From Gordionus sp. m RMFG-2023 (taxonomy: Eukaryota > Nematomorpha > Gordioida > Chordodea > Parachordodidae), in contig NC_088778.1 of NCBI RefSeq assembly GCF_954871325.1, forward strand, positions 14,783,666 to 14,847,665: a stretch of 64,000 nt of DNA. The letters run 5' to 3'. The first letter of the stretch is position 1; every line of letters starts with the position of its first letter. Positions 11,401 through 22,514 of this stretch are shown here, in pieces. The notes under the pieces were generated by a model. The model did not search any database, was not told the DNA's origin, and saw only the letters and a list, made by a program, of their open reading frames with translations. The position numbers were made by a program, and so were the translations under genes.

Positions 11401-14296
11401 TTGTAAAGAATAACGCGTTACTTTTTTGAATAGCGTGTAACGCCTTCCTTTTTCAAACTAACAAGTAACTCGTTTCTTTTTTTAAAGTAACGTTTACAGC
11501 ACTAATTATTATACAGCGGCAAAATATTTTTTATATAAAATTTAAAAATATAATCTTCATACAACCAGGGTACCAGGGATTAGATGGCAGTGAGGGATTT
11601 ATAGAAATTTGCCTGAATTTTTTTAGGGGTCCAAAAGATAAGCCGAAGACAGCATTTTTAAGTGTCCATGAAAGGTTTTGAACACAACTTATTTACCCAA
11701 ATAATTCGAGGTATTTTGAGCTAATATTAAAAAATGGTATATTTTATAAAGCATGCCTGTCACATTTACGACCACACCATATACAAATTGATCTGGCAAA
11801 GATTTCTGATTCTAATAGTCGGAACATTCTAGAATAGCCCTAACCTATTCCGAACTCATGAGGATCAAGAATTTATTTTTAAATCGGTAATTTCTAGAGT
11901 TATCAACCTAGGAATCTGTTAGTGATCGGAAGCTACCATGAATGAATTTCACTTTACAGATAAGTGAAACCATTTATGTAGTGTTGAGTAATCAGCTAAT
12001 TTCTGCCGACTCGAAAACAGCTTAGGCTAATTCCAGACAACGTTTTTCAAAGCGGTTTTTGATGCACATTTTTAGCAACCTTTTTTATTTCCAAACAAAG
12101 GATATAAATTTGTCGATGTAATTTTTTTTATAAAAAAAGTATTTCATAAGCTATTTAATCATTAATTGGAAAAAGGTTCTATCTGGTAATGGTCTTAGCC
12201 ATTTTTTAAGTGAAAAAATCGGCGAAAAATCAAAAATTAGGCATTGGCTAATCGTCCGTCTGCGTCACTTAATAAATACAAATAAACAATGATTAAAGAT
12301 AGGCTTATCTTACGTAACGCTGACAGCCGATGCCTAATTAATTTTAGCCAATATTTAGGCCAAGCCTAATTACGATTAGGAAAGATTTTTAGCCAACGTA
12401 TCACTGTTTTTCTTTGACAAAATTTTATTTAATCACATCTAAAAACCTAAAAAATTATATCTTCAATTGGAAGGATGGAAACAAATTTGTTTTTTATTTT
12501 TTTAATAAATGCATTTTTCACACTAACATTATTAGATAATTAAAATTTTATTGTAAAACGTTCCTTATTCTCATTTTCCTAGACATTCATTTACCAGGAA
12601 TTCTGGTTCAATGTTTTATTTTGATTACTATGGGAAGGTTATACTTGGTATAATTGTCAATATTTGCCCTCCCCCTTCCCCTGTTTTTTAAAATATATAT
12701 TTATTAGAGATCTGTAAATCCTGGCCCGTTGGCTGGGCCTATTTAAAAAAAATAATTTCAGCTCGGGTCTAATACCTTTTTAAAAATTCGGACCAGGTTG
12801 GGCTTTAATTTTTAAAATGACATGACTCAATTTTATGGAATAATATATGTTTTAAATATATTGGGGCCAGGCTGATATATAATTTTTATGGTCAGGTTTT
12901 GCAGGACAAATAAAAAAATATTCCTTTAAAATTAGTTGGGCTGGACAAATTTTTTGAAAAATTAGGCCCGATGCTGATCACTAGTAGGCTGGGCAATTTG
13001 TACATAAAAAATATTTAGCTCAGACCAGATAATTTATACATAAAAAATCAGAAAATCTGGTTTTTCATAAATTTTAACAGGCCAGCTTGGGCATTACAAT
13101 ATAGGATTTCAAGCAAATATTCACAAAAAATTATTTGATTTTACAAATATTAACATTCCTAATATCATGCTAACCCTCATTTGACACAATTAGTGCTTTG
13201 CTCAGGATTTCCTCAAGGCACTCAACCAAAAAATGCTCTTAATTTTGGTGATCCTCAGAAAGGTACCTACATCAACCAATTTCAATGGAAATTTGTAGGT
13301 GACAGTATATCAATCCAAGGTGCCATTACATTGAGTTTTCTTTTATTCAAAAAAATATGATTGCTTTGAAATTTATGCATGTTAAAAATATAATGATATT
13401 CCTAGTCACCTCCTCACGTTTTTTTATTATAAAATTTTTATATAGCTTATATCTTTTAAAGAAAACCTTACCTTCACCCAAATAAAAAGCAAAACGCATG
13501 AATTATAGAAAGAAATGGTAACATAGAAGAAAGATAAGAAAATTTGTTCAAAAAATTTAACAGTTTGTTTATGTGAGTCAGGCTTTGAAGATCTTTAATC
13601 TCTATTAAATTTTTGCAAGTAATATCCAAATTTTCGTGGTATAAGAGTGATCATTTTTTCTAATTTAACAATATTTTCTATTCCATTTACTTTATTCCAT
13701 CCTTTATATTATCATTTATAATAATTTGAATTTCTTAAAAATAAATTAAATAGGAAATAATGTTAGCATCAGTTTAAAATTTTTTAAATGAATTATTTTA
13801 TAAATTCATAAAAATTAATGATTATTTTTGAAATAACAATATTGTCTTAGCTTTGATATATTTTTAAAAAAATTCATTGATTCAACATTTTGTAGCCCAG
13901 CCTTTTTTAAAATTTGTAACTCATACCATAGCCTTTTTCCAGGTTCCAAGATAATTGAATTTAAGTATCAAAATTGTTATGGGGGGGGGGGGTTACCAAA
14001 ATTTTTATTGGATTGTCCCTCTGTCACAATAATTTTATACTAATATTATATACATAGTTAACCAGAATAAATTTATTAGATAGCATAGAAGCAAATGTTG
14101 AAACTGCTAATGTCCAAGTTGAACAAGGAAATACACAGCTAAAGCATGCTCGCAGATATCAGGTATTATATATTATATAATTATATATTACTAAATTTAT
14201 TAGGTTGCAGCAAGGAAAAAAATGTGTATCATATTTGGCATATTGATTGCAATTGTAACAGTGTTAGCATTGATTATATGGGGAGTCTCAAAATAA
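5449..14296 (+). CDS. STX7: Syntaxin-7/12-type endosomal Qa-SNARE, nine exons
   Basis: Predicted 248-residue tail-anchored SNARE for fusion of endosomal/lysosomal membranes. Exons: 5449-5515, 5559-5628, 5675-5774, 6008-6136, 6178-6227, 6328-6409, 7111-7183, 14080-14162, 14204-14296. All introns are GT-AG and the spliced frame is open throughout (747 nt). The N-terminal helical (Habc-like) part contains VQKISQN and QKMVNQIGTSQDSESLRKSL, close to metazoan syntaxin-7. The SNARE motif spans about residues 150-215, with the zero-layer glutamine Q186 in HEQGDML, followed by IEANVETANVQVEQGN. The membrane anchor is about residues 225-245, before WGVSK and the stop. Length is close to the 261 residues of mammalian syntaxin-7. 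Introns 1, 2, 4 and 8 are 41-46 bp; intron 7 is 6,896 bp and full of transposons. The donor of intron 4 (GTGACT) is weaker than the others. STX7 versus STX12 orthology is not settled. Confidence 0.92.
7985..8460 (-). mobile_element. LINE-like reverse-transcriptase element fragment
   Basis: Lies in syntaxin intron 7. The minus strand matches segments at 29000-29160 and 31919-32130: shared blocks include the complement of GGTTACGACT.GGGAG, CATGACCACCAA.TCTAT and TGTATTGGCCTCCC. No long frame is open. The 2.1-kb hAT element begins 46 bp downstream. It is one of several dispersed pieces of the same family in this window. Confidence 0.6.
8507..10592. mobile_element. hAT transposon with GC-rich inverted ends
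   Basis: Borders come from terminal repeats TAGAGGTGAGCGCGGGCC (left) and its imperfect inverse GGCCCGCGCCCGCCTCTT (right), flanked by 8-bp duplications AAAGGAAT (8499-8506) and AAAGGGAT (10593-10600), 7/8 identical. Subterminal DNA holds repeated TTCACGGCCC/TTCACGCCC motifs at the left and their inverse at the right. Inside is a decayed hAT transposase on the minus strand. The element sits in intron 7 of the syntaxin gene. Confidence 0.88.
8806..10030 (-). pseudogene. Decayed hAT transposase
   Basis: Broken reading frames on the minus strand carry hAT landmarks in the right order. Near 10029-9900 is SITTNFWTDDYKNRSFLTITGH, shown here in part as SITTNFWTDDY, the region around the first catalytic Asp of hAT transposases. 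At 8915-8810 is APASSPSSERLFSVANLL, the C-terminal hAT dimerisation signature. Between them, at 9610-9395, is a 71-codon open frame. Several frame breaks separate the pieces, so no active protein is expected. Loss of the 5' zinc-finger part cannot be judged. Confidence 0.75.
10979..11225. mobile_element. GGCCCGG-array hAT MITE, 247 bp
   Basis: Ends are CAGAGACCTGCA and its exact inverse TGCAGGTCTCTG. An exact 8-bp direct duplication ATATTTAT flanks it (10971-10978 and 11226-11233). The body alternates CGGCCCGG motifs with A/T runs and has no coding capacity. The 8-bp duplication and CAGAG end indicate hAT-mediated mobilisation. It sits in syntaxin intron 7. Confidence 0.9.
11405..11506. repeat. 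GTAAC-rich element remnant
   Basis: Contains repeated AACGCGTTAC, CGTGTAACG, AAGTAACTCG and AAAGTAACG motifs and ends ACAGCACTAA. It resembles the right end of the GTAACTAGTTAC-rich element at 57512-58181. The left border is not defined. Confidence 0.35.
12705..13100. mobile_element. Degenerate GGCC-array hAT MITE(s)
   Basis: The left end TAGAGATCTGTAAATCCTGG matches the TAGAGATCTGCA family end. The body has GGCCCG, GCTGGGCC and GGCCAGG motifs spaced by A/T runs. An inverted end ATGCTGATCACTA occurs at 12971-12983, but array sequence continues beyond it. The flanks of 12705 and 12983 do not match as a target duplication, so this may be two overlapping or nested copies. Confidence 0.55.
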
Positions 14297-14471
14297 TATG
14301 CACAATTAATTTTTTTAAATTATTTATTCAAAATTTTTTTTTTTAAATCACACATTGTTTTACAAGCCTTGATATATAAATTATAATAAATTTACTTTAT
14401 TGTTATATTAATATAAAATATATGCCTATTTATTTTTAAAAAAGTTTATATAAATTATTTATTCATTGATT

Positions 14472-14971
14472 TCAAACAGTTTCAAGAGGACTTTTAACTT
14501 GCTTTAATTTATACCAATGGCCACATGCACAACGTTTTGGTTGATCTTTATATAGCCATATCCAATTAAATCCTGGCATATCCTCTTCACCTTATTAGAA
14601 ATATAAAATTAATTTTGAAAAATTTAAGTACATAAGCAACCAACAATCCTTCTATCAAACACAGATGGTATTAATGTTGGTTGTTCCTTAGTTCCTGGAC
14701 CCTTTTTTATAGGATTTGTTAAAAACGGATCCTTAATTTAATAAGTTTAAGATTGTGAAATATAAATTTACGTCATTTCCTTTCAATTTTAATTTATATA
14801 CTCTTTCAAGTGGGCCTGTAGCTTGTGCAACGGCATCTGGTAAAACTATATATGTTATAGTATATTAATCTAATTAATAATAAGCCTACGAGCTGGTTTA
14901 ACTTGTTGTGGTTTAAACTTTCGTGGAGCAACTCCAAACAATTTTCCAATTTTGGTAAATACAGAAGCCAT
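14472..14971 (-). CDS. COX5B: Cytochrome c oxidase subunit 5B, nuclear, four exons
   Basis: Predicted 121-residue matrix-side zinc-binding subunit of respiratory complex IV. Minus-strand exons are 14971-14890, 14836-14772, 14731-14632 and 14590-14472; phases agree and all introns (53, 40 and 41 bp) are GT-AG. Residues 1-27 are basic without acidic residues (MASVFTKIGKLFGVAPRKF...), fitting a mitochondrial presequence. The mature part has the family blocks GNDDPF, KKGPGTKEQPTLIPSVFDRR and RIVGCLCEED, and ends FNWIWLYKDQPKRCACGHWYKL. Zinc ligands are C81 and C83 plus C103 and C105; this CxC...CxC pattern matches invertebrate COX5B, whereas vertebrates have CxxC in the second pair. Length is normal. 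The gene is convergent with syntaxin, with 175 bp between stop codons. An earlier in-frame ATG at 15003 lies in another frame and was not used. Confidence 0.93.
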
Positions 14972-16640
14972 AAGGATGGAAGGGTGTATTTACTAAATGC
15001 CATCCAAAAGTTAAAGTTTATTAAAAATGTTTATACCTATTTTAGTTTATATAGTTAATTTTAATTTTTGAAATAAAATGATTTGCAACAATTTTTAACT
15101 ATGGTAAGCCTAAGCTAATAATTGATTTTCTCTGTCATTATTTATAATTATAGGTGACAATTTAGCTAGTAATTAGTTAAGATTAAATTTTATAGATCCT
15201 GAATAATTAGTAAACTAGATTACGTATTAATAATAATAATTTGTTCAGATTAAATTAGTAAAGAAACGATATGCATAAATTTAGTATATTTATATATAAA
15301 ACAGATCGTAATTATGCTCCCCACTCCCAGATTTTTTTGCTAATAAGAATATACGATATTGGTTTAAGGTAAATAATATTTAATAAATGTAGAACGCTTA
15401 TCCATATGACCTAACAATAAAATATGTGCAAATATCCGTTCCAATATTTAAACATTGCTGCTAAAATTACTAATAACTGTTTATTCTCTATTCATAACTG
15501 ATATTATAACTTTATATTATAATAAAAATAATTTACTATAGTACAATTTATTTTGAATTCAATTGTTAACCATTTTAACTATTATCTTTGCTCTTAAATA
15601 TAACATAGTAATTTAGATGAAAGAATTCAGTTCGTATCAACATCTAATCAATTAAATTTGACGTCTACATGAGATATAAAAATTTTGGGAAAACATTGCT
15701 GAGATTTACTTACCCCATATCCCAAAAATTTTTTTTACTTCCCACCTCAAGGAGACAAATTCCTTCTACTCTCTGCCCGGTTCTCGTAAACACTGATTAG
15801 ATAACATTATCCATTCAAATAGCAGCATCTATATTTCAGATAAATGCATGTAAACCGGATTTATTAAATAACAATGCCAAATCTGAAGACATTATTTAAA
15901 CGATATTCATAGTTTATAATAAGTTTGTCAATCCAATTTCATTAAACTACTTCAGCCATTTTATTTAAAATAAATTGACCCTGTCCTTTATTCTAGACTT
16001 TTAAATACCGTAACATAATTTTATCCAATAGGTTGGCCTTAGAATTTTTTGAGTCAATCTGATGAGATCTATCTATGCTGCTCACCCTTTTGTGTTTTAT
16101 AGAATTTTTTAACATTCTATATACGAATTTCTTTAATTCTTAGAGAATATACTCTTCAAAATTTTAAAAAACTATACCGAAAATTCTACAAATAAAGTAT
16201 TTTAAATTTCATTTTTATTATTCAATTTATGAAAAAATAATTTAAACAACGATTAAATTAGTATGAAATAAAGAATACATATTTGAACTCCTCATAAGTA
16301 AAATACAAGGTATAAGAAATTTTTTATGTTATTTTTTATTTAGATGAAATTGGTTCAGGAATAATTGTAGGTGAAAAGATTGAGGAGAATTAAAATAGAT
16401 GTTGATATTCAAAACTAAAAATAGAATTGATAAATTTTATTAAAAATTTACGTTTTGCTTTTTTTTAGGTCGTCCGTTAGTGAAAAAAATATCCACAATC
16501 TAAATGGTCTAATATATGAATTTCGGTGTAAAATTAAAAATGGAGTCAGGTATTACAGCCAAACCGATTTACTATATAAATCTGATTTATTTATCTTCAA
16601 ACCTACGAAATTTATAGAAGCTTTCTATACATTCAGGTGA
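14972..16640. other. COX5B upstream region and AT-rich spacer
   Basis: This is the presumed COX5B promoter side followed by A/T-rich DNA. No exon with recognisable homology and no bounded transposon was found. A 61-codon frame at 16455-16640 has no recognised motif. Confidence 0.4.
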
Positions 16641-16649
16641 TCATTATCG

Positions 16650-17010
16650 TCCTTGACATTAATAGCGATGTAGACAAGCCGGAGGGGGGGGGGAATCTTT
16701 TAATTAAAAAATTTACCTGTTCTCGTGTATATTATCTTAAGCTAATAAAAAGTTTCAGAAAAATGTAACATAGCCAAAGGCCTGTAATTAGCGCTGTTAA
16801 ACAGCTCAAATTAAGCCATCCAATATTTCGTTAAGAGTAAAATTTTTGGGTTTGCATGATATTTTTTTTGATAAAATGTTGAGCTAGTCGTTTTAAAAAA
16901 TGGGCTCAAATCGAGTCGTTTACAGACTTAAAACCCTCCAATAAAATTTATTGGGAAAAATCAACCTAAAAGTGCTTCCTCCTCTCTTTACAAAATTCTG
17001 GCTATGCTTA
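16650..17010. mobile_element. G-run-ended MITE with a nested MITE
   Basis: The right part (AGTGCTTCCTCCTCTC, then AAATTCTGGCTATGCTTA) matches, with changes, the right end of the element at 36444-36826. Both copies also share AATGTAACATAGCCAAA. The left end has TAGCGATGTAGACAAGCC followed by a run of ten G. A second MITE (16789-16930) with TAGCGCTGTTAAACAGCTC and inverted GACTCGATTTGAGCCC ends sits inside it. Target duplications are not clear. Confidence 0.5.
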
Positions 17011-18997
17011 TGGATGATTATAACTCAAGAATTTTCGAAAATTGTAAGCGAAACTGATAGTCCAAACGGCATCCTAGTGCATTTAAAATGGCTGTATGAG
17101 TTGTGAGGATTTGCGATTCCTCCCGAATCACCATTTGGAGGTTAGCATTCTTATAGAATGTCAAATACTTCTGTCATCCCCTAATCTCTGCAAGAATATT
17201 ATCCAACGTTGGAATTATGGCCATTTACTAGTGCTAAATTAACGGTTATTTAAAAATCAGCAGATATCTTAATGGTACCATTAGCCTTCTGTATATTAAT
17301 AATAAGGTTTATCCATTTACAACTGTTTTTTATTGAGTTTACCTTGGCCAATAGGAAAAACCGGGGAACATGTGAGCCCTAAAAGGCAAACGAAAATAAA
17401 ATTAAAACTACTTAATAATATTGAATAAATAATAACTCAATTTATTTCACTTATTTATTTTTATGCTATACATGAAAATAATTTGAAATATTATGCTTTT
17501 TTAACAATATATTTTTCCAAAAATATTTTTGGGAAAGGATAAAGCTACACCTGGGGAAGGATGAGTTTTCCCATGAGGGGCTTTTGAGCTAATAATATTG
17601 ATTATTTTTAAATATAAAAATGATATATATTCTACACTATTGATAAAAATAAGCCATAATGGAAAATAATTATAAATAATTAGTGAAATTTATAACTATT
17701 TAAACAAATAAAAAATGAATTAAAATTGCAATAGGATCCATGCAAAAAAAGAGCATTTACATGTGACAAAGACTCGGACATTTTATATAGTTTCTTATTT
17801 TATATTTGTCTCGATGGAGACAATTTTAAGTTGTTTCATTAATCTTGATTTATAACTTTTTACTGTTGCATAATCTAAGTTTGTTTTCTCCGTAACGGCT
17901 AAAGAGATTTTTATTAAATTTATTAATGATTTCTTTACAAGTTATTTCTTTTTTTTATGATTTCTTACCATATTCAAATTTCAATAAGCAAAAATAAAAT
18001 TATAAAATAACGCCCAAAAGCTTATATGAACCTCTGAATAGTAGCCCCAGACCCTTAATATTATTAAAATTTAATTTAATTTTAATTTAAACATTTTTTT
18101 GTTTAAACAAAAAATAATTTTTTATAGAATATGATTTAATCCTTTATATAAGATGGTTATTGGATAATTAAAACCTTATTAATTTTTATTTTTTATAAAT
18201 TGCAGCATTTAAAAAAGTTACTTTTGAAGGTATAAATCATATATTGTGATTTAAAAATTTTATATGTGATCCGATATTAAGAAAATTATAGCTATACATA
18301 TTTAGAGTTAAGTACTCTAAGAGAAAACTTAAAGGCTCAGAACCTCGGGTTCATAAGATTTCCTGTCTCCCATACCCTATATTCACCGTCCTCTCCAACT
18401 CCATCTCAATAGGTTTCAGTAGTGGTAAAGGTAATTCTCTTACCTTAAATTTTAAATTAATAAAAAAAATATAAAAGGTTTTTCATAAATATTTACCATA
18501 GTGATATATTGAAAGATATAAAATAAGTTTAAATTATTTGGAAAATTATCTTCGCATATTATAACCTCGGTCTCCCCTACATAAAAAAATTCCACTGCAT
18601 GAAAGCCCGGATAGCTTGGCATATCATAATCACAAAATGGCAAAGCTCTGAAATACTTATTATAATTCAGCCTCAGCCATAGCAAAACAAATAATCTCAA
18701 TCGAAACTATCAGATATTCAAGATTAGAAATAAAACATTTCTAATTAGAGGAATAAAAGTAAACACTAGTGAGAAAGGAAAGCCTGCTTTAAAATGTTTG
18801 AAGTAATTAGCTAAAATGAGATTTTTTTATCTGATTATTTTAAATTGAAATTTTAACTTTTTTTAATTGAACGAAAGTAAAAAACCAACGCATGCTATAA
18901 AAAAAATGAATATTTTCACTTTCAAATTTTGTCCAAAATAAAAAGAACACACTGTTCACATTTTTTTTTCAAAAAAATATATATCTGTTTCATATAA
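17011..18997. other. Non-coding, repeat-poor stretch with a solo pogo-like end
   Basis: No exon is recognised. At about 18552-18572 the minus strand reads TAGGGGAGACCGAGGTTAT, resembling the pogo/Tigger-like end at 60210-60231. An 82-codon minus frame (18452-18700) overlaps this end and is unrecognised. Confidence 0.35.
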
Positions 18998-19188
18998 TTG
19001 TTATCGGCTCGATTTGAGCCGATTTTTCAAAACGGCTAGCTCATTATTTTAGCCAGAAAAATATTGCTTAAGCCTCGTAGATGTCCAAATTTTTGTGTCA
19101 TTTATGAGCAGAATCTTCAGGCTTACATAATGCTTTGGAATGATGAGTTAAATGTTTTTAAGAATCGGCTCAAATCGAAACAACACAA
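18998..19188. mobile_element. TAGTGTTG-family MITE
   Basis: The left arm TTATCGGCTCGATTTGAGCC and the right arm CGGCTCAAATCGAAACAACA are inverted repeats. The internal blocks TTTTAGCCAGAAAAATATTG and TCATTTATGAGCAGAATCTT are shared with the copies at 32624 and 49474. No coding capacity. Confidence 0.7.
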
Positions 19189-20339
19189 GTTTAAAATATT
19201 AAATTTTTCAAATGACTAGTGTTTATAATTACTTATATTATTCATTTTTGAGGTAAAGATAATATATTATTATAATCATCAAACTTGGATGTAGTCGAAA
19301 ATATATCATCTTCCAACTAAAAATGCCAAAGATATGGTTATTTAGGATATATATTTTTCATAAACTAACAAACCAATAGTTTTTTTTAATTTTTCAGTTT
19401 AGGTTTACAGAGTCTTAAAAAGGTTAGATATGGTTAGTAAAAAATCTAATAAAGTGGGTTCACATTCTTGAGATTGCTTAGAAAATCGAAATTCTGACAC
19501 AAAACAAATTAAATTTTTTAAGAAAAAATAATTATGCAAGAAATATTTAATGGATGTTTTTACATCCTCATAATTTAATTTTGAAAACAGTCTATAACTT
19601 GCCCCCATACTTCCCAGTGCTGGCCAATATCGCCTTTGGCAAATTCAGCCTTTTCTCCTAACTGACTAGTAAAATTTTTGCTAAATAAATTCTATATCAC
19701 TTACATTTGGGTTTAGATAAAGTCATCTTTAGCTTAGCTCTAATAAACTAATTATAATTTAATCAAATCCGCAAAATTAAGTGTTTTATTTTGGTCTACA
19801 TTTTTATATATACTATTTTACCTTTAGTCGAGAGATTTCCTTAGTTACAATAAGATTCTAAACGTAGCGGAAAACTCGAGCACGTTAGAGGCAGCACGTT
19901 TGTCCACTCCAATTTATTTATGGAAATGATTTAGCATACCAAAATTAATAAAAAAAATAATGCAAACTTTATCATTTGGGATTTATAAATAAAGCTTTTT
20001 AAAATCTCAATAAATAATATAGTTTAAACATTGGCGTACGCAGCGGGGGGGGCAGGGGGACATATCCCCCCCCCCCAAGCCAAAAAATGCAAATGCCGGA
20101 TATATTTTTCAAAATTATTATTGTTTATATTAATTTATATTTGTTAATATTTATTCGTATCTCATATTAAATATATATTTTATTACATTTATTATCACAT
20201 TTATCTACTAAGTTATTTTATCAATTATATTCGATTTTAAGTTTTCCGGCGTAATATTTACTTATTATTTTCAAATTTTTAGTGGCGTAATATCTACCAT
20301 TTTCAAATTTCTAGTCAAATAATAATTATTTCTGAAACT

Positions 20340-21812
20340 TCTTGTCCAACAGGGAAAAAGAAATTGCAAGTCCAACGAGATAGAGTCTCTGCCATCAAGC
20401 AGTAACAGCTTTTAAGGAGTTAGAAGAGCCAATTATTTGCTATTACTGAAATATCACAATGGCCTGAAAGAAATATTTCCTCAGAAGCAAGAAAATTATT
20501 GTATACAATGCTTATTCCAAATTTTATTTCTCATTAGAATGTATTATTTAACTATACTACTATTTTAAGTATAACTTTTCAAAAACATGACATTGACTTG
20601 ATTAAGAAATGAGAATAACGGAGAGCATTTTATCAGAACTCAAGGAAATTAGGTCTAATGTTGATGAAGAATTTCATATTTTATATTTTATTGTTGAGTC
20701 AAAAGCAGAGCTATACGTGTTTAATATTTGTCTCCCTCGATTTGTAGTAAGGCAAGCTCATCGTTAAAACATTAATATAAGATCTGTAGAAGAGTATATC
20801 TTAAATCAAGTACATTTATAACCCAAATAAATGAATTTTTAATTCATCATGCAGCACTTACTAATCTGCAAATAACTTCCACAAAAGCCTTCCTAACCTT
20901 TTTCAGATGGTGATAGAAAAAAAAATATTTGTTAGATTTTTATTAAGTATATGTTAAAGTATCTTATGATGCCTTACTAGTTGAATAACTATGTTTATAA
21001 GATTAACTATGGTTAATATAGTCCCAAAAAATGTTATGGATGCTCTGCATTATTTCAAACACATTTTAGATTAAATTTTTAATGTATTAAAAGGGTTTAT
21101 AAACTCTTCCCATTAGTAAACTAATGAGAGAACATTCTCTTTTATAAGAAGAATAACAGAGGACTGGAGAAGTACCATTTGCAGGGCACGACCCGGAATT
21201 TTTTTAAAGATTTTTTATGGCTCGGCCTAGGTTTTTTTTAAAAAAATTTCAGGCCCGGCCCGGATTTTTTTAAAATAAATTATATTTATTTTTGATTTTT
21301 ATAGCTAATAATAACTATTTCAAATATAGGATGTTTTAAAAAATACAGTCCGGATTGGGTGTTTTTTTTAAATAATTTAGGCCCGGCCTAGGTTTTTTTT
21401 TAAAAAAATTTTAGGCCCGGCTTTTTTTTAAAAAATTTTTAGGCCCGACTCGGCTTTTTTTAGAAAATTTTTAGGCCCCCGGCCCGGATTTTTTTAAAAT
21501 AAATTATATTTATTTTTGATTTTTATAGCTAATAATATCGATTTCAAATTAGGCTGTTTTAGGCCTGGCTTGGGTGTTTTTTTTAAAAAAATTTTGAGGC
21601 CGTCTCGGGTATATTTAAAAAAAATTAAAATACTGTCCGGCCCGGAGGCCGGGCCTGCAGGTCTCTGAAAAACATACCAAGAAGTATAACATCTGAAAGT
21701 AGATTGAAAGGTTTGGATCTTTTGAATATTCATAGGCATTTGACGACAAGCAAGGATGAGATAATTGAAAAATTAGCTCAATCACAAGGAAGATTGGATT
21801 TTACATTGTAAA
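20340..21812 (+). pseudogene. Decayed hAT transposase, C-terminal half
   Basis: Recognisable pieces in order: ISQWPERNISSEARKLLYTM near 20450-20510, NVDEEFHILYFIVESKAELY near 20655-20715, ERTFSFIRRI at about 21125-21155, and SRLKGLDLLNIHRHL with EIIEKLAQSQGRLDF at about 21700-21808. The last two are the hAT C-terminal dimerisation region, interrupted by the MITE at 21157-21667. Several frame breaks are present. The family resembles hAT proteins annotated as ZMYM1-like. The N-terminal zinc-finger region is missing. Confidence 0.75.
21157..21667. mobile_element. GGCCCGG-array hAT MITE nested in a hAT element
   Basis: The right end CCTGCAGGTCTCTG is the standard family end. The left end CAGAGGACTGGAGAAGTACC aligns with the left end of the 10979 copy (CAGAGACCTGCATAGGTACC) and is degenerate. 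The body has repeated GGCCCGG motifs with A/T spacers, and the TTTATAGCTAATAATA block occurs twice, suggesting internal duplication. The flanks AAGAATAA and AAAAACAT agree at only 5 of 8 positions. Confidence 0.8.
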
Positions 21813-22292
21813 TGTATAACATACAAAATGCAATTATTACTAAGAAACTTTTAGTGTAAAGGCTCAAAAAATTCAAATTTCTATTTTGGGTCATTTAAGT
21901 GATTCTTTACATATAATTTTTTTATAATTCACATTAATTTAAATTGTGTATTAGAAATAGTTATTAGTCCTAATAAATTTATTGCTTGATATTTTTAAAA
22001 AACAATAATATTTCTTGAAAAATTTTATTATCCCCCCCCCCCAGACCAAATTCCTGCGTACGCGCCTGAGTTTAAATTAACCTGACATTTTATTTAAACG
22101 GAAATTAGTATGATATTATACGCTTAGATAGTGTGATGATGGTTGAACATAGGAAGGTTAGTTATTTAATTTGGATTAAACCAGTCTAAATAATTGTAAA
22201 TAAATATTTATTTATCTAAAAATTATTTTTTTTTACAAAACTAATTTTTTATCCTTAAAATATTTTCATTTACTTAGTTATTATTTTAATTA

Positions 22293-22514
22293 CCTTGAAT
22301 TCATAGTGGCACTATTGCGATCGCGATTTAACAGCTGATCGATTTTTAGAAGCTGTTTGTGAGATCGATTTTTCTTTATCAAAATCATTTAGATTACTAT
22401 ATGAATTGAATTAAAGATTTAAATTAATATTAATAAATAATAATTGATATCATAAACACATTTTAAAAATCGATCAGCTGTTAAATCGCAATCGCGCCAC
22501 TATGAATTCAAGGT
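22293..22514. mobile_element. Palindromic MITE with ~50-bp inverted arms
   Basis: The left arm begins CCTTGAATTCATAGTGGC and continues GCGATTTAACAGCTGATCGA. The right arm is the near-perfect inverse (TCGATCAGCTGTTAAATCGC, then GCCACTATGAATTCAAGG). The ~100-bp middle is A/T-rich without an ORF. No unambiguous direct duplication is seen, so the superfamily is not assigned. Single strands could form a long hairpin. Confidence 0.85.

Larger units (their letters stand above)
20029..22068 (+). mobile_element. hAT transposon (ZMYM1-like type), with nested MITE
   Basis: The ends are CATTGGCGTACGCAGCGGGG and the inverse of CAGGCGCGTACGCAGGAATT; both are followed internally by long G or C runs. An exact 8-bp duplication AGTTTAAA flanks the element (20021-20028, 22069-22076). 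The interior encodes a decayed transposase on the plus strand and is split by a 511-bp MITE (21157-21667). The element without the insertion is about 1.5 kb, shorter than a full hAT, so internal sequence has also been lost. Confidence 0.88.

Noticed and set aside
14806-15003. 65-codon minus frame starting upstream of COX5B
   Set aside because: It overlaps COX5B exon 1 in a different frame; the COX5B frame has protein homology and consistent splicing.
21494-21739. 81-codon minus frame with RPAGPASGP
   Set aside because: It spans the MITE array and hAT sequence on the opposite strand to the transposase; array translation.
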